From an uncultured Hyphomicrobium sp. (GTDB taxonomy: Bacteria > Pseudomonadota > Alphaproteobacteria > Rhizobiales > Hyphomicrobiaceae), in the NCBI GenBank assembly GCA_934555825.1, contig CAKTFJ010000006.1, positions 94,066 to 158,065 of the forward strand: a stretch of 64,000 nucleotides of DNA, given 5' to 3'. Numbering within the stretch: the first letter of the stretch is position 1; each line of letters opens with the position of its first letter. The notes under the pieces are model-generated. The model searched no databases. It saw nothing but the letters and a program-made list of their open reading frames with translations, and was not told the DNA's origin. Made by a program: the position numbers and the translations under genes. Shown here one piece after another: positions 17,072 through 28,929 of the stretch.

Positions 17072-17602
17072 GTGAGGGGACTTAAAGATTTGATCCGGAC
17101 GATTCCGGATTATCCGAAGCCGGGCATCATGTTCCGCGACGTGACGACTTTGCTGGGAGACGCCAACGGGTTGAAGACGGCAGTTGCCGCAATGGCCGAG
17201 CCGTTCGAAGGCCAACGCGTGGATGCGGTCGCAGGGATCGAGGCGCGAGGCTTCATTCTGGGTGGTGCCATCGCCGACCGGCTCGGATGCGGGTTCATCC
17301 CCATCCGCAAAAAGGGCAAGTTGCCGTGGAAGACCATTGGGCAGGAGTACACGCTCGAATATGGCGTCGACGTGATCGAAATTCACGAGGATGCGCTTGC
17401 GCCCGGCCAGCGCGTGCTCATCGTTGACGATCTGATCGCGACGGGCGGCACGGCGGAAGCGGCCGTGAAGCTGCTGCGCCGCTCGAAGGGCGAGATCGTC
17501 GGCGCGACCTTCATCATCGATCTTCCCGAGCTCGGCGGCCTCGAACTCGTGAAGAGCCATGGCATTCCCTGTCACGCACTGGTTGCGTTCGACGGGCATT
17601 GA
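17072..17602 (+). CDS. apt: Adenine phosphoribosyltransferase
   Basis: This enzyme converts adenine and PRPP to AMP. The PRPP-binding motif VLIVDDLIATGGTA is at about residues 110-123 and the family motifs IPDYPKPGIMFRDVT and GIEARGFI are intact. The frame is open from 16973, but GTG at 17072 is preferred: GGGGAGG lies just before it and the resulting 176 residues match the family length. It heads a cluster with mtnA and a class II aldolase. Adenine released by methylthioadenosine phosphorylase would feed this enzyme, linking the genes functionally. Confidence 0.92.
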   Translation: MRGLKDLIRTIPDYPKPGIMFRDVTTLLGDANGLKTAVAAMAEPFEGQRVDAVAGIEARGFILGGAIADRLGCGFIPIRKKGKLPWKTIGQEYTLEYGVDVIEIHEDALAPGQRVLIVDDLIATGGTAEAAVKLLRRSKGEIVGATFIIDLPELGGLELVKSHGIPCHALVAFDGH

Positions 17603-17614
17603 GCGGATTGCTGG

Positions 17615-17845
17615 ATGGGCCTGACAGCCGACGAGCTTCGGACGTCTCTTGAGGTCATCGCCGCATGGCGGAGCGATCCGGACATCTCGCTCAATTGCCC
17701 GCGCTGCGGGACGGCCGGCCTCGCATTGGCGGACCGTTCCGCCCGGCCTTACGCCGAATGGTATCACCTCGCGTGTGCTGGCTGCGGGCTCGACGAGACG
17801 ATCCATATCCCGCTGGGATCGCCCACGATGGGCGATTTCGATTGA
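17615..17845 (+). CDS. Small zinc-ribbon protein
   Basis: This 76-residue protein has CPRCG at residues 28-32 and CAGCG near residues 54-58, a two-CxxC zinc ribbon. It lies between apt (12 bases upstream) and mtnA (21 bases downstream) in the same direction, so it is probably cotranscribed. I know no function for it; it sits where some genomes have mtnP. Confidence 0.65.
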   Translation: MGLTADELRTSLEVIAAWRSDPDISLNCPRCGTAGLALADRSARPYAEWYHLACAGCGLDETIHIPLGSPTMGDFD

Positions 17846-17866
17846 GAGACGTGAGATGATCCCGAC

Positions 17867-18970
17867 ATGAAGATCGACGGCGCCCTCTATCGAACCATCT
17901 GGCCGAGCGACGACGGCGCATCCGTCGTGATCGTTGATCAGACGCGCCTCCCGCACCGTTTTGAAACGGTGACGCTCGGAACCGTCGAGGACGCCGCCCA
18001 CGCCATTCGGGTGATGCAGGTGCGCGGCGCACCGCTGATCGGCGTGACGGCCGCGTACGGACTGGCACTTGCGCTTGCCCGCGACGCGTCCGATGCATCC
18101 CTCGCACAAGCGGTAGAGTTCCTCGCCGCGCAGCGCCCGACTGCTGTCAACCTGCGCTGGGCACTCGATGAGATGCGGAGCGTGCTTCAGCCCCTGCCGG
18201 ATGGCGACCGCGCATCCCGTGCGTTTGCGAAGGCCGCCGAGATGGCGGATGAGGACGTGGAGACGTGCCGGCGCATTGGCGGTCACGGTCTCAAGCTGAT
18301 CGAGGAGATCGCGAAAAAAAAGCCCGCGGGCGAGCCGGTCAACATTCTTACCCACTGCAATGCCGGCTGGCTTGCGTGCGTGGACTGGGGGACAGCAACG
18401 TCGCCGATCTATCATGCGCACGACGCGGGCATCCCCATCCATGTCTGGGTGGATGAAACGCGGCCCCGCAATCAGGGCGCAGCACTCACCGCGTTCGAAC
18501 TCGGCGCGCACGGCGTGCCGCATACGCTCATCGTCGACAACGCGGGCGGGCATCTGATGCAGCACGGGAACGTGGATCTCTGCATCGTCGGCACGGATCG
18601 CGTTGCTGCCAACGGGGATGTCGCGAACAAAATCGGCACCTACTTGAAAGCGCTCGCCGCCCACGATACGGGCGTGCCGTTCTATGTCGCGCTGCCCTAC
18701 TCCACCATAGATTGGACACTTCACTCAGGCCGCGACATCCCCATTGAAGAGCGCGGCGCGGACGAGGTGCTGGTGATGCAGGGCCGTCTTGCAGATGGCG
18801 CGGTGGCCGCAGTCGAGATTGCCGCCCCCGGCTCGCTCGCTGCGAACCCTGCCTTCGACGTCACGCCCGCACGTCTGGTCACTGGCCTGATCACCGAGCG
18901 CGGCGTCGCGGCCGCGAGCCGGGAGGGTTTGATCGGCCTCTATCCCGAGCGCCGGGAGAGCGCCGCATGA
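17867..18970 (+). CDS. mtnA: S-methyl-5-thioribose-1-phosphate isomerase
   Basis: This enzyme converts methylthioribose-1-phosphate to methylthioribulose-1-phosphate in methylthioadenosine salvage. The 367-residue protein is full length for the eIF2B-related family. It has the catalytic cysteine in [10 protein letters not shown], the [13 protein letters not shown] motif and the catalytic aspartate in [18 protein letters not shown]. Its stop overlaps the start of the aldolase gene (ATGA), implying translational coupling. Confidence 0.93.
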   Translation: MKIDGALYRTIWPSDDGASVVIVDQTRLPHRFETVTLGTVEDAAHAIRVMQVRGAPLIGVTAAYGLALALARDASDASLAQAVEFLAAQRPTAVNLRWALDEMRSVLQPLPDGDRASRAFAKAAEMADEDVETCRRIGGHGLKLIEEIAKKKPAGEPVNILTHCNAGWLACVDWGTATSPIYHAHDAGIPIHVWVDETRPRNQGAALTAFELGAHGVPHTLIVDNAGGHLMQHGNVDLCIVGTDRVAANGDVANKIGTYLKALAAHDTGVPFYVALPYSTIDWTLHSGRDIPIEERGADEVLVMQGRLADGAVAAVEIAAPGSLAANPAFDVTPARLVTGLITERGVAAASREGLIGLYPERRESAA

Positions 18971-19659
18971 CGAAGGCCAAGGCGAGCGCGCGCAAATCGG
19001 GCGGAAGCGACGAAAGCCGTCTGCGCTCTGCCGTGATCGAAACCGCGCGTGCGATGAGCGACAGCGGCCTTTCGCCTGGCCGCTCCGGCAACGTATCGGC
19101 GCGCTTCGATGGCGGGATGTTGATCACACCGACGGGGCTCGCCTACGCCGACATACGCTCAAAGGACATCGTCTACGTTGCGGCGGACGGCAGCGTGCCA
19201 GGCAAGCAGAAAACGCCGTCGTCCGAATGGCAGTTTCATCTGTCGGCTTACGAGGCACGCCCCGACATGTCGGCCGTCGTGCACACGCACTCTCTCCACG
19301 CCGTGGTGCTGTCGTGCGCGGGCCGTGCCATTCCCGCATTTCACTACATGGTGGCGGTGGCGGGCGGCGTCGATATTCCGCTTGTCCCGTATGCAACATT
19401 CGGCAGCGCGGAATTGGCCGTTCATGTCGCGACCGGCCTTGCTGAGCGGCGCGCGTGCCTCATGGCGCATCACGGTGCGATTGCGATGGGCGAGACGTTG
19501 GCCGACGCGCTCGCGCTCGCGCACGAGGTCGAAGTTCTGGCCGAGCAGTACGTGAAGTTGCTGACCCTGGGCGAGCCGGCCATGCTTCCGGATGGGGAAA
19601 TGGCCGTGGTCCTCGAACGCTTCAAGACATATGGCCAGCAGCGACCTGATGCCGACTGA
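18967..19659 (+). CDS. Class II aldolase/adducin family protein, probable methylthioribulose-1-phosphate aldolase or dehydratase
   Basis: This is a 230-residue zinc-dependent class II aldolase-fold protein. The substrate-phosphate loop is SGNVSAR, the catalytic glutamate lies in SSEWQFH, and the zinc ligands are in HTHS plus the histidine of AHHGAIAMG. It overlaps mtnA by four bases. In the classical pathway this position is MtnB, a dehydratase. In organisms with the DHAP shunt it is an aldolase giving DHAP and methylthioacetaldehyde. No mtnC or mtnD is adjacent, which favours the shunt, but sequence alone does not decide. Confidence 0.8.
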   Translation: MTKAKASARKSGGSDESRLRSAVIETARAMSDSGLSPGRSGNVSARFDGGMLITPTGLAYADIRSKDIVYVAADGSVPGKQKTPSSEWQFHLSAYEARPDMSAVVHTHSLHAVVLSCAGRAIPAFHYMVAVAGGVDIPLVPYATFGSAELAVHVATGLAERRACLMAHHGAIAMGETLADALALAHEVEVLAEQYVKLLTLGEPAMLPDGEMAVVLERFKTYGQQRPDAD

Positions 19660-19662
19660 GCC

Positions 19663-20076
19663 TCACTCCTGCGGCAGCATCGTATTCAGGATGTGATGGA
19701 CGTTGGCCGGTCCGACGTACCCCGCAATACGTCCGATCTCGACGCCATCGCGCATGAGCACGAGCGTGGGCACCACGGTGATCGGCGACGAAAGCTGAAA
19801 GCGATCGGCCGCGGCATCATTCAGATCCACGAAACGGAGCGGAGCGGTTTTTCCCGCGCGGCTCGCCCCGTACGACGGCGCGACGTCGCGGCGGAAAACG
19901 GGACAGTAGGCGCACCCTGGCGCTTCGAACGCGATCAGTTCCATGCCCGTGGTGCCGGGTCCGGACCGAGGCTCGCCGGGATCTGGCGCGGCGCTGGCAC
20001 GCGGCGCGACGACCGCCAGCAGAAGTCCCATTGTGAGACGGGACGAGAACGAGAGGAAGGGCCATGTCTTGCGCAT
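19663..20076 (-). CDS. Exported thioredoxin-like protein
   Basis: This 137-residue protein has a signal peptide (basic start, hydrophobic stretch, cleavage near ASA at residue 29) and a thioredoxin fold with the redox motif CAYC in FEAPGCAYCPVF and a cis-proline in VVPTLVL. It likely reduces or oxidises disulfides in the periplasm. It converges on the aldolase gene with three bases between the stops. Confidence 0.8.
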   Translation of the reverse strand: MRKTWPFLSFSSRLTMGLLLAVVAPRASAAPDPGEPRSGPGTTGMELIAFEAPGCAYCPVFRRDVAPSYGASRAGKTAPLRFVDLNDAAADRFQLSSPITVVPTLVLMRDGVEIGRIAGYVGPANVHHILNTMLPQE

Positions 20077-20206
20077 GGCGCACGGACTGCATCTTCGATG
20101 CCAGCGAGCAAGCGCTTGGCAGGAGCTTTGCGATCAGGGTAAAGGGCGGTGCCGGAACGAGCATACGGACGCGCCGTAGGGGCAATTCCGTAAGGAGAGC
20201 GGCAAC

Positions 20207-20231
20207 TGGAACCTCGTATCCGTTTCGATGT
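20207..20231 (+). promoter_or_regulatory. Possible EcfG-type promoter
   Basis: GGAAC (20207-20211) and TGTT (20228-20231) are separated by 16 bases, one mismatch from the GGAAC-N16/17-CGTT consensus. It is upstream of the small membrane protein gene. A TATAAT at 20249-20254 without a good -35 is an alternative. Confidence 0.3.
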
Positions 20232-20270
20232 TAAGATTGTTCCTGCATTTATAATTTCTGGTGGTTCTCG

Positions 20271-20555
20271 GTGCCTGAAGACACGATCAGCCTCGCTTTT
20301 TTCCCGTCCGGCCGCTCACTGCTGCTCGCGCTTCTCGTGTTGGTCGCTTTCTACGTAGGGCGCGCGTTGTGGATCGCACGGCACGAATGGCGCCAATGCG
20401 GCACCGATACCAAGATCCTCTACCTTTTGGTTGCGCCCCTTCTCACGCTGGCCGTCGATCTCCTCGCACTCACCGATCGCTTATTCTGGCGCAGGCGCGA
20501 GGAAAAGCGTTCGCGTCCTTCCGGCAGGGCAGCGAGCATATCGCGCGCGGGCTAA
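20271..20555 (+). CDS. Small hypothetical membrane protein
   Basis: This 94-residue protein from a GTG start has two predicted transmembrane helices (residues about 15-33 and 47-67) and a basic, arginine-rich C-terminus. I do not recognise a family and the ribosome-binding site is weak. Confidence 0.5.
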   Translation: MPEDTISLAFFPSGRSLLLALLVLVAFYVGRALWIARHEWRQCGTDTKILYLLVAPLLTLAVDLLALTDRLFWRRREEKRSRPSGRAASISRAG

Positions 20556-20769
20556 GACGACGCGGACAGGACGCGCCGCAGGGCGACAATCTCATCCTTT
20601 AAATTTCACTAAGGCCCCGGAGCATGGTCCGAGAGCGCGACCCGATATTTTACCGGATATTTTTACGTGTCTCGCTCACCGGCGAGTTGGCGTATATGGG
20701 GACGTCTAGGAGCTGATCGCACGCCCGCAGGAAACGGACGGCGTGCGCAAGTTTTCGTCCGGAGCCCGT

Positions 20770-21276
20770 ATGAACGCCGAACCCATCGATAGCCACGCGT
20801 TTCGGCGCCTCATGCGAAACGTAGCGGGGCAGGTTTCGATTGTTGCCACCGGAGCGCCGGGGCGGCGCAGCGGTCTGACCGCGAGCGCGGTGTGCTCTCT
20901 CACCGATCTACCGCCGATGGTGCTCGTCTGCGTCAATCGCTCGGCGAGTGTTCACGACGTCATCATCGAGAACGGTGTGTTCAGCATCAACGCCCTGGCC
21001 TCGGATCAAGAGGCCGTCGCGCGCGTGTTCTCAGGCGTCGAGGGGTTGCGCGGAGAGCAGCGGTTCAGCACGGGCGATTGGTCGGTGGGCGCGAACGGCG
21101 CTCCAATCCTGGCCTCGGCGGTCTGCCAGCTGGAATGCCGTTTGGCTGACTATAAGCACACCGCCTCTCACACCGTGTTTTTCGGATCGGTCATCGCAGG
21201 CACGGCATCGCACGACGCAAGCCCGCTTCTCTACCATCGCGGTGCCTACGTCGAACTGGCGCCTGCGGACGCCTGA
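20770..21276 (+). CDS. Flavin reductase family protein
   Basis: This 168-residue protein has the FMN-binding split-barrel of NAD(P)H:flavin oxidoreductases (HpaC/RutF type). Signatures are GLTASAVCSLTDLPPMVLVCVN near residues 33-55 (an FMN-phosphate contact), the FSINALA segment and the C-terminal SPLLYHRGAY. Such proteins supply reduced flavin to two-component monooxygenases, but no oxygenase gene is adjacent. The frame opens at 20743; ATG at 20770 has GGAG five bases upstream and is preferred. An AT-rich patch with two GATATTTT copies lies about 110 bases upstream. Confidence 0.85.
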   Translation: MNAEPIDSHAFRRLMRNVAGQVSIVATGAPGRRSGLTASAVCSLTDLPPMVLVCVNRSASVHDVIIENGVFSINALASDQEAVARVFSGVEGLRGEQRFSTGDWSVGANGAPILASAVCQLECRLADYKHTASHTVFFGSVIAGTASHDASPLLYHRGAYVELAPADA

Positions 21277-21469
21277 ACACGCGACCTGCCCGCGCCAAAC
21301 TTCTCGGCACTTGTGTCCGAACTCGCCAAAGCGCGTTAGCGCTTCGGGAGCAAGGCGACCCGGCGGTCATGGCGGAGCCATGCTCCGCATGGACTGCGCC
21401 GGATTTCCACGAGCACTCCGCTCATTGAGCGAAGTCTATCGCAGCTTGTGTAGGGAAATCAGAGAAAAA

Positions 21470-21545
<76 letters not shown>

Positions 21546-21609
21546 TACCTTTGGGATCCGATACCTGGGGAGCGAGCCGCCCACCCGAGGCATCGTCTGG
21601 AAGACCGGC

Positions 21610-21638
21610 TCATTAGGCCGATCGCTTCAAAACTGCAA
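21610..21638 (-). promoter_or_regulatory. Possible promoter of tRNA-Ala
   Basis: On the minus strand TTGCAG (21638-21633) and TAATGA (21615-21610) are spaced by 17 bases, about 65 bases upstream of the mature tRNA 5' end. Confidence 0.4.
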
Positions 21639-21697
21639 GTGCGAAGTTGGTGGCGGCGCACGGAAATCGCACGTCCGCGCACCCGCTCAACGCGCAA

Positions 21698-22078
21698 TCA
21701 GCGCTCCTCGTCGCCTTCTTTCACGGGACCGCCGATGATGTTCGAGACGTCGCCGCCCTCTTCCTCTTCTTCCTCAAGGAAGGTTTCGTCCTCGCTGGTC
21801 GAGATCGAATCGTCTTCGTCGCCGTCCTCGATCTCCAGTTCCTCGTCGCCCTCCGCGACCTCGTCGGACGCCGGCTTGGCTGCAAAATCGGACTTGCGGC
21901 CCCGGCGGCTGCTCCGCTCTTCGCTGGCCGCTGCCGCGCCGAGCGGCGAGGAGGCCAGTTCGTAGACCGTGCCACAGATCGGGCATACGATCGGCGAGCG
22001 GTTGAGATCATAGAACCGCGCGTCGCATTCACTGCTCTGGCAGGTGCGCTTCGTCCCGCGCGCTTGCTTCGTCGCCAT
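21698..22078 (-). CDS. TIGR02300 (FYDLN acid) family protein
   Basis: This 126-residue protein has the hallmark RFYDLNRSPIVCPICG stretch at about residues 20-36, with a second cysteine pair in TCQSSECD, predicting a zinc site. The C-terminal half is extremely acidic (SEDETFLEEEEEE). The family is restricted to alphaproteobacteria and uncharacterised. Start ATG at 22078 (MATKQARG) matches homologues; the upstream 35 codons do not. It is divergent from aroA, its usual neighbour. Confidence 0.9.
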   Translation of the reverse strand: MATKQARGTKRTCQSSECDARFYDLNRSPIVCPICGTVYELASSPLGAAAASEERSSRRGRKSDFAAKPASDEVAEGDEELEIEDGDEDDSISTSEDETFLEEEEEEGGDVSNIIGGPVKEGDEER

Positions 22079-22098
22079 GGCTTTCGTGCTCACAGTAA

Positions 22099-24287
<2,189 letters not shown>

Positions 24288-24524
24288 AGCCGCATGGCAC
24301 CCTAAGCGGGCCTCGCGTCTCAATTTTTTACTGGCGGGCTGAGGCCCATCACGGCGGCACCGAGACAAGATCCACATCCCTGCCGGCAGTCGTCTGCCCG
24401 AGTGCGCCTCATCGCGCCTTCTCGGCGCTTCCGCCGTCAGTCCATCGACAAACCCGCCGCACTCTGAAGCCGATGAGGCCGCAGGGTGAGGCGCATCAAC
24501 ATTTTTTTTCGACCAGGAGCCTTG

Positions 24525-26252
24525 ATGACCACCGAGATCAGCAAAGAGTACACCCCCTCGCGCGACGAGTTCGCGGCCCTCCTCACCGAGAGTCTTGCCA
24601 AGGATGACGTGTTCGAAGGTAGCGTCGTCAAAGGCAAGGTCGTCGGCATCGAAAAGGACCTCGCCGTCATCGACGTCGGCCTCAAGATGGAAGGCCGCGT
24701 GCCGCTCAAGGAGTTCGGCGTCGGCGGCAAGCCGGGGGACCTCAAGGTTGGCGACACGGTGGAAGTCTACCTCGAGCGCATCGAGAACGCGCTGGGTGAA
24801 GCCGTCCTCTCGCGCGATAAGGCGCGCCGCGAGGAGAGCTGGACCCGCCTCGAGAAGCTCTCCGAGAAGGGCGAGAAGGTGACGGGCGTCATCTTCAACA
24901 AGGTGAAGGGTGGCTTCACGGTCGATCTCGACGGCGCCGTGGCGTTCCTTCCGGGTTCGCAGGTCGACATCCGCCCCGTCCGCGACATCGGGCCTCTCAT
25001 GCATCAGCCGCAGCAGTTCCAGATTCTCAAGATGGATCGCCGCCGTGGCAACATCGTCGTCTCGCGCCGCTCGGTGCTGGAAGAGACGCGTGCCGAGCAG
25101 CGCGCCGACATCGTGGCCCGCCTCGCCGAAGGCCAGATCATCGACGGCCTCGTCAAGAACATCACCGACTACGGTGCGTTCATCGACCTCGGCGGCATCG
25201 ACGGCCTCCTGCACGTCACCGATATGGCATGGCGCCGCGTCAATCATCCGTCCGAGATCCTCAACGTCGGCGATACGGTGAAGGTGCAGATCATCCGCAT
25301 CAACCCCGAGACGCAGCGTATCTCGCTCGGCATGAAGCAGCTCCAGTCCGATCCATGGTCCACCATCGAGGCCAAGTACCCGATCGGGTCGCGCTTCACC
25401 GGCACCGTGACCAACATCGCCGACTACGGTGCGTTCGTTGAGCTCGAGCCGGGCGTCGAAGGCTTGATTCACGTCTCTGAGATGAGCTGGACCAAGAAGA
25501 ACGTGCATCCCGGCAAGATCGTCTCGACCAGCCAGCAGGTCGAAGTGCAGATCCTCGAAGTCGATCCCGGCAAGCGCCGTATCTCGCTCGGCCTGAAGCA
25601 GACCCAGGACAACCCGTGGGATGCGTTCCTCGCTCAGCACCCGAAGGGCACTGAGGTCGAAGGCCCGATCCGCAACATCACCGAGTTCGGTCTCTTCATC
25701 GGTCTCGAAGGTGGCGTGGACGGCATGGTCCATCTCTCGGATCTCGACTGGCAGAAGGCCGGCGACGAGGTCATCAAGGACTACAAGAAGGGCGACACCG
25801 TCAAAGCGGTCGTGCTCGACGTCGACAGCTCGAAGGAGCGTATCTCGCTCGGTATCAAGCAGCTTGGCGGCGACCCGGCCGACGCGCTCGGCAAGTACAA
25901 GAAGGGCGACCAGGTCACCTGCGAGGTGATCCAGGTGCAGGAGAATGGCATCGAGGTTCGCATCGCCGACAGCGATCTCACCACCTTCATCAAGCGTTCG
26001 GACCTCTCGCGTGATCGCTCCGAGCAGCGCGCCGAGCGCTTCTCGGTCGGCCAGAAGGTCGATGCGGCTGTGCTCTCGGTCGACAAGACCGCGCGCCGGA
26101 TCGGCGTCTCGATCAAGGCGCTCGAGATCGCGGAAGAGAAGCAGGCCGTGGCGCAGTACGGATCTTCAGATTCGGGCGCGTCGCTCGGCGACATCTTCAA
26201 GGCCGCCATCAAGAAGCGTGACGCCGAGGACGGCGAAGGCGACGAGGAATAA
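24525..26252 (+). CDS. rpsA: 30S ribosomal protein S1
   Basis: This 575-residue translation-initiation protein contains six S1 OB-fold repeats; repeats 3-6 are the most alike (for example ITDYGAFIDLGGIDGLLH and IADYGAFVELEPGVEGLIH). AGGAG lies six bases before the ATG at 24525; the 13 extra upstream codons are not conserved. The 238-base leader after cmk contains an eight-T run just before the ribosome-binding site and probably carries its own promoter. Cell role: binding mRNA leaders to the 30S subunit. A strong terminator follows. Confidence 0.97.
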   Translation: MTTEISKEYTPSRDEFAALLTESLAKDDVFEGSVVKGKVVGIEKDLAVIDVGLKMEGRVPLKEFGVGGKPGDLKVGDTVEVYLERIENALGEAVLSRDKARREESWTRLEKLSEKGEKVTGVIFNKVKGGFTVDLDGAVAFLPGSQVDIRPVRDIGPLMHQPQQFQILKMDRRRGNIVVSRRSVLEETRAEQRADIVARLAEGQIIDGLVKNITDYGAFIDLGGIDGLLHVTDMAWRRVNHPSEILNVGDTVKVQIIRINPETQRISLGMKQLQSDPWSTIEAKYPIGSRFTGTVTNIADYGAFVELEPGVEGLIHVSEMSWTKKNVHPGKIVSTSQQVEVQILEVDPGKRRISLGLKQTQDNPWDAFLAQHPKGTEVEGPIRNITEFGLFIGLEGGVDGMVHLSDLDWQKAGDEVIKDYKKGDTVKAVVLDVDSSKERISLGIKQLGGDPADALGKYKKGDQVTCEVIQVQENGIEVRIADSDLTTFIKRSDLSRDRSEQRAERFSVGQKVDAAVLSVDKTARRIGVSIKALEIAEEKQAVAQYGSSDSGASLGDIFKAAIKKRDAEDGEGDEE

Positions 26253-26286
26253 GGCCAAGGGCCACCTGAGCCTTGGAAGACAATCA

Positions 26287-26317
26287 TGCGCGGGGCGGAA
26301 GCCCCGCGCATTTTTTT
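26287..26317 (+). terminator. Intrinsic terminator after rpsA
   Basis: A perfect 10-base-pair stem, TGCGCGGGGC with GCCCCGCGCA, closes a GGAA tetraloop and is followed by seven T residues. Confidence 0.93.
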
Positions 26318-26467
26318 ACCTTGTGCGGAAGCGGATCCGAGCCGACCCGGAAACCACCTGTAAGCCCTTTGCCGACGATCGCCGTTGCGTTGGCACGGCC
26401 GGTTTCCTAACTTTCGGCCCAACCGAGGCGTTGACTCTGCCCGAACCCTCACCGAGGAGCGAACTCC

Positions 26468-27439
26468 ATGTCACTCGAAACCGAAGCCGTCATCGACCGG
26501 CGCCGTATGCGCCGGCGGATCAGCTTCTGGCGCACCGCGGCCGTCCTGTTCGTCGGGCTCTTGCTCGGCACCATGATGTTCGGCAGCGAGGACTTCTCGA
26601 CCATCGGCGGTCCGAACCAGATCGCCCGCGTCGCCATCGAAGGCACCATCACCGACAATCGCGATCAGCTCCGTATGTTGGAGCGGATACGCGACGCGAG
26701 CCACGTCCAGGCGCTCATCGTGCACGTGAACAGCCCCGGCGGCACGACGACGGGCGGCGAAAGCCTCTATCAGGCGCTGCGCGAGGTCGCGGCGAAGAAG
26801 CCCGTGGTGGCACAGTTCGGCACGGTGGCCGCCTCGGCCGGTTACATCGTGGGTCTTGGCACGGACCGCATCGTGGCGCGCGGCAACACGATCACCGGCT
26901 CCGTCGGCGTGCTGGCCCAGTGGCCCGAGGTGAGCGAGATGCTGGACAAGCTCGGTATCAAGTTCAACGAGGTGAAGAGCGGCCGTCTCAAGGCCGAGCC
27001 CAACCCCTTCGCGCCGGCGACCGACGACGGCCGCAGGGTGATGCAGGAGACCATCGACGACGGGTTCCGCTGGTTCCTTTCGCTCGTCGAGGAGCGTCGC
27101 GGCATCGCGGCCCGCAGCGTGAGCGGCTTGGCTGAAGGCCGCATCTTCTCCGGCCGTCAGGCGCTCGAAGCCAAGCTGATCGACGAGATCGGCGGCGAAG
27201 CGGAAGCCGTCCGGTGGCTGCAAACCGAGCGCGGGATTTCGACGGACCTCAACGTGGTGACCTGGCGTCCGCGCGCGGAGAATTCTTGGAGCGCCCTCTC
27301 CGGGTCACAGTCGGGAGCCACGGGCACTGTGCTTGCCGCCCTGCTAGGCAGCATTTTTAACCTTCCGCGCCTTCCGGCGGTGCTGGAGCGAGTTGGTCTT
27401 GACGGCCTCGTATCTGTTTGGCAACCTTCCGAAAATTGA
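26468..27439 (+). CDS. sppA: Signal peptide peptidase SppA (short form)
   Basis: This 323-residue membrane-bound serine protease cleaves leftover signal peptides. It has an N-terminal transmembrane helix (about residues 22-40) and one SppA domain. The serine nucleophile is in AASAGY (about residue 124), and the catalytic lysine lies in the [14 protein letters not shown] stretch. The oxyanion-type motif VNSPGGT is also present. The ATG has GAGGAG upstream. It lies between rpsA and ihfB, its usual place in this order. Confidence 0.92.
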   Translation: MSLETEAVIDRRRMRRRISFWRTAAVLFVGLLLGTMMFGSEDFSTIGGPNQIARVAIEGTITDNRDQLRMLERIRDASHVQALIVHVNSPGGTTTGGESLYQALREVAAKKPVVAQFGTVAASAGYIVGLGTDRIVARGNTITGSVGVLAQWPEVSEMLDKLGIKFNEVKSGRLKAEPNPFAPATDDGRRVMQETIDDGFRWFLSLVEERRGIAARSVSGLAEGRIFSGRQALEAKLIDEIGGEAEAVRWLQTERGISTDLNVVTWRPRAENSWSALSGSQSGATGTVLAALLGSIFNLPRLPAVLERVGLDGLVSVWQPSEN

Positions 27440-27474
27440 AGAAAAACCAATACCTTTTCCGGGAGGCGTGTGCT

Positions 27475-27762
27475 TTGATCAAATCTGAGCTCATCCAAAA
27501 AATTGCAGCATCGAATCCGCATCTCTACCATCGGGACGTCGAGCGCATCGTGAACGTCGTGTTCGACGAGATCGTCGATGCGCTTGCGCAGGGCGATCGG
27601 GTCGAGCTCAGAGGCTTCGGAGCGTTCACGGTGAAGCACCGCGCGGCGCGTCAGGGTCGCAACCCGCGCACGGGCGATCCGGTGCCGGTTGCGGAAAAGT
27701 TCGTCCCGTTCTTCAAGACGGGCAAGGAGCTGCGCGATCGCCTCAACGACGGCGACGGCTGA
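27475..27762 (+). CDS. ihfB: Integration host factor subunit beta
   Basis: This 95-residue HU/IHF-fold DNA-bending protein has the signature [21 protein letters not shown], including the intercalating proline arm. The start is TTG at 27475: GGGAGG lies eight bases upstream and the product begins (M)[10 protein letters not shown] as in homologues. An in-frame reading from 27418 would overlap sppA and is not conserved. It pairs with IHF-alpha encoded elsewhere. Confidence 0.95.
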   Translation: MIKSELIQKIAASNPHLYHRDVERIVNVVFDEIVDALAQGDRVELRGFGAFTVKHRAARQGRNPRTGDPVPVAEKFVPFFKTGKELRDRLNDGDG

Positions 27763-27807
27763 TCCGAGAGATTGATGCTGGTTGCGTAGCGGGCGAGAGG
27801 AACGAGC

Positions 27808-28170
27808 GTGCTCAAGCGAATTCTTTGGCTGTTGACCGCTTTTCCCGCGGCTGCGCTGCTGATCACGCTTGCGGTCGCAAACCGCCATAGCGTTCGCCTC
27901 GTGCTCGATCCCTTCCGGCCCGATCAACCCGCATTGTCGATCATGCTGCCGTTCTACGCCTACCTGTTCGGAATGCTTCTGATCGGCGTGCTGCTGGGCG
28001 GCGCCGCGACGTGGTTTTCTCAAGGGCGATGGCGTCGCATCGCGCGTCAGCGGGCGAGTGAAGCCAAGCGATGGCATGTCGAGGCCGACAGGCTCATGCG
28101 CGAGCGCGATGCGGACGTGGGCGCCCGCACCAAGGCACTTGCCGCACCCGTCAAACGCGACGCTGCTTAA
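27808..28170 (+). CDS. LapA-domain (DUF1049) membrane protein
   Basis: This is a 120-residue protein from a GTG start with two transmembrane helices (residues about 7-25 and 47-68) and the LapA-type loop NRHSVRLVLDPF. A basic cytoplasmic helix follows. LapA proteins support lipopolysaccharide assembly in enterobacteria; the role here is unproven. It sits between ihfB and trpF, the usual order in Hyphomicrobiales. Confidence 0.85.
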   Translation: MLKRILWLLTAFPAAALLITLAVANRHSVRLVLDPFRPDQPALSIMLPFYAYLFGMLLIGVLLGGAATWFSQGRWRRIARQRASEAKRWHVEADRLMRERDADVGARTKALAAPVKRDAA

Positions 28171-28260
28171 GCTCTTTTCCGCTGTAGGATTGCGCCTCTC
28201 TCGGCCCATACGGCGGGTCCGTGCGATCACGCTCCAATCCGCAACGACACGGCAACACCC

Positions 28261-28929
28261 ATGTCCATACGCGTGAAAATCTGCGGAATTCGCACCAGCG
28301 ACGCACTCGATGCCGCGCTCGATGCCGGTGCCGACCTCGTCGGCCTCGTGCTGTTCCCGAAGAGCCCGCGCAACGTCTCGCTCGATGAGGCCGCCGCTCT
28401 GGCGGCGCGCGCGCGCGATCGTGGCGGCGCGGAGGTCGTAACGCTTCTGGTCGATCCCGACGACGCGCTCGTCGAAGTCGTCGCGCAGAAGATCAAACCA
28501 GACCTCATACAACTCCATGGGCACGAAACACCGGCACGGGTCGAAGCGGTGCGAAAGATGAGCGGTCTCCGCATCCTCAAAGCGGTGCCGGTGGGCGATG
28601 CCGATGATGTCGCCGCTGCCTTCGACCATCTGGCACCGGACGGCAGAGCCGCTGAGATGCTTTTGTTTGACGCCAAGCCTCCCGCCGATCCGGGATCGCT
28701 GCCCGGCGGCAACGGCCTCACGTTCGACTGGCGCATTCTTGAAGCCGCCAAGGGTAGGACGCCGTTCGCGCTCGCGGGCGGCCTCACGCCAGAAAACGTT
28801 GCCGCCGCCGTTGCGCTCACCGGCGCGGCGATCGTCGATGTTTCCTCCGGCGTCGAAAGCCGGCCCGGTGAGAAAGACCCTGAGCGCATCCGCCGCTTCC
28901 TTACGGCCGCAAAGGCCGCAAGGCCATGA
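28261..28929 (+). CDS. trpF: Phosphoribosylanthranilate isomerase
   Basis: This enzyme catalyses the third committed step of tryptophan synthesis. The catalytic cysteine is in KICGIRT (residues 5-11) and the aspartate in LLFDAKPPAD. The phosphate-binding GGLTPENV and SSGVE motifs complete the TIM barrel. Its length of 222 residues is normal. The stop codon lies inside the left arm of an inverted repeat that separates it from trpB. Confidence 0.95.
   Translation: MSIRVKICGIRTSDALDAALDAGADLVGLVLFPKSPRNVSLDEAAALAARARDRGGAEVVTLLVDPDDALVEVVAQKIKPDLIQLHGHETPARVEAVRKMSGLRILKAVPVGDADDVAAAFDHLAPDGRAAEMLLFDAKPPADPGSLPGGNGLTFDWRILEAAKGRTPFALAGGLTPENVAAAVALTGAAIVDVSSGVESRPGEKDPERIRRFLTAAKAARP

Noticed and set aside
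16943..18724. Minus-strand ORF of 593 codons opposite apt and mtnA
   Set aside because: It is antisense to apt and mtnA, whose motifs are unambiguous.
24300..24524. rpsA leader as an S1 autoregulatory element
   Set aside because: There is a weak GGGCCTC/GAGGCCC pairing and an eight-T run before the ribosome-binding site, but I could not define a consistent structure.
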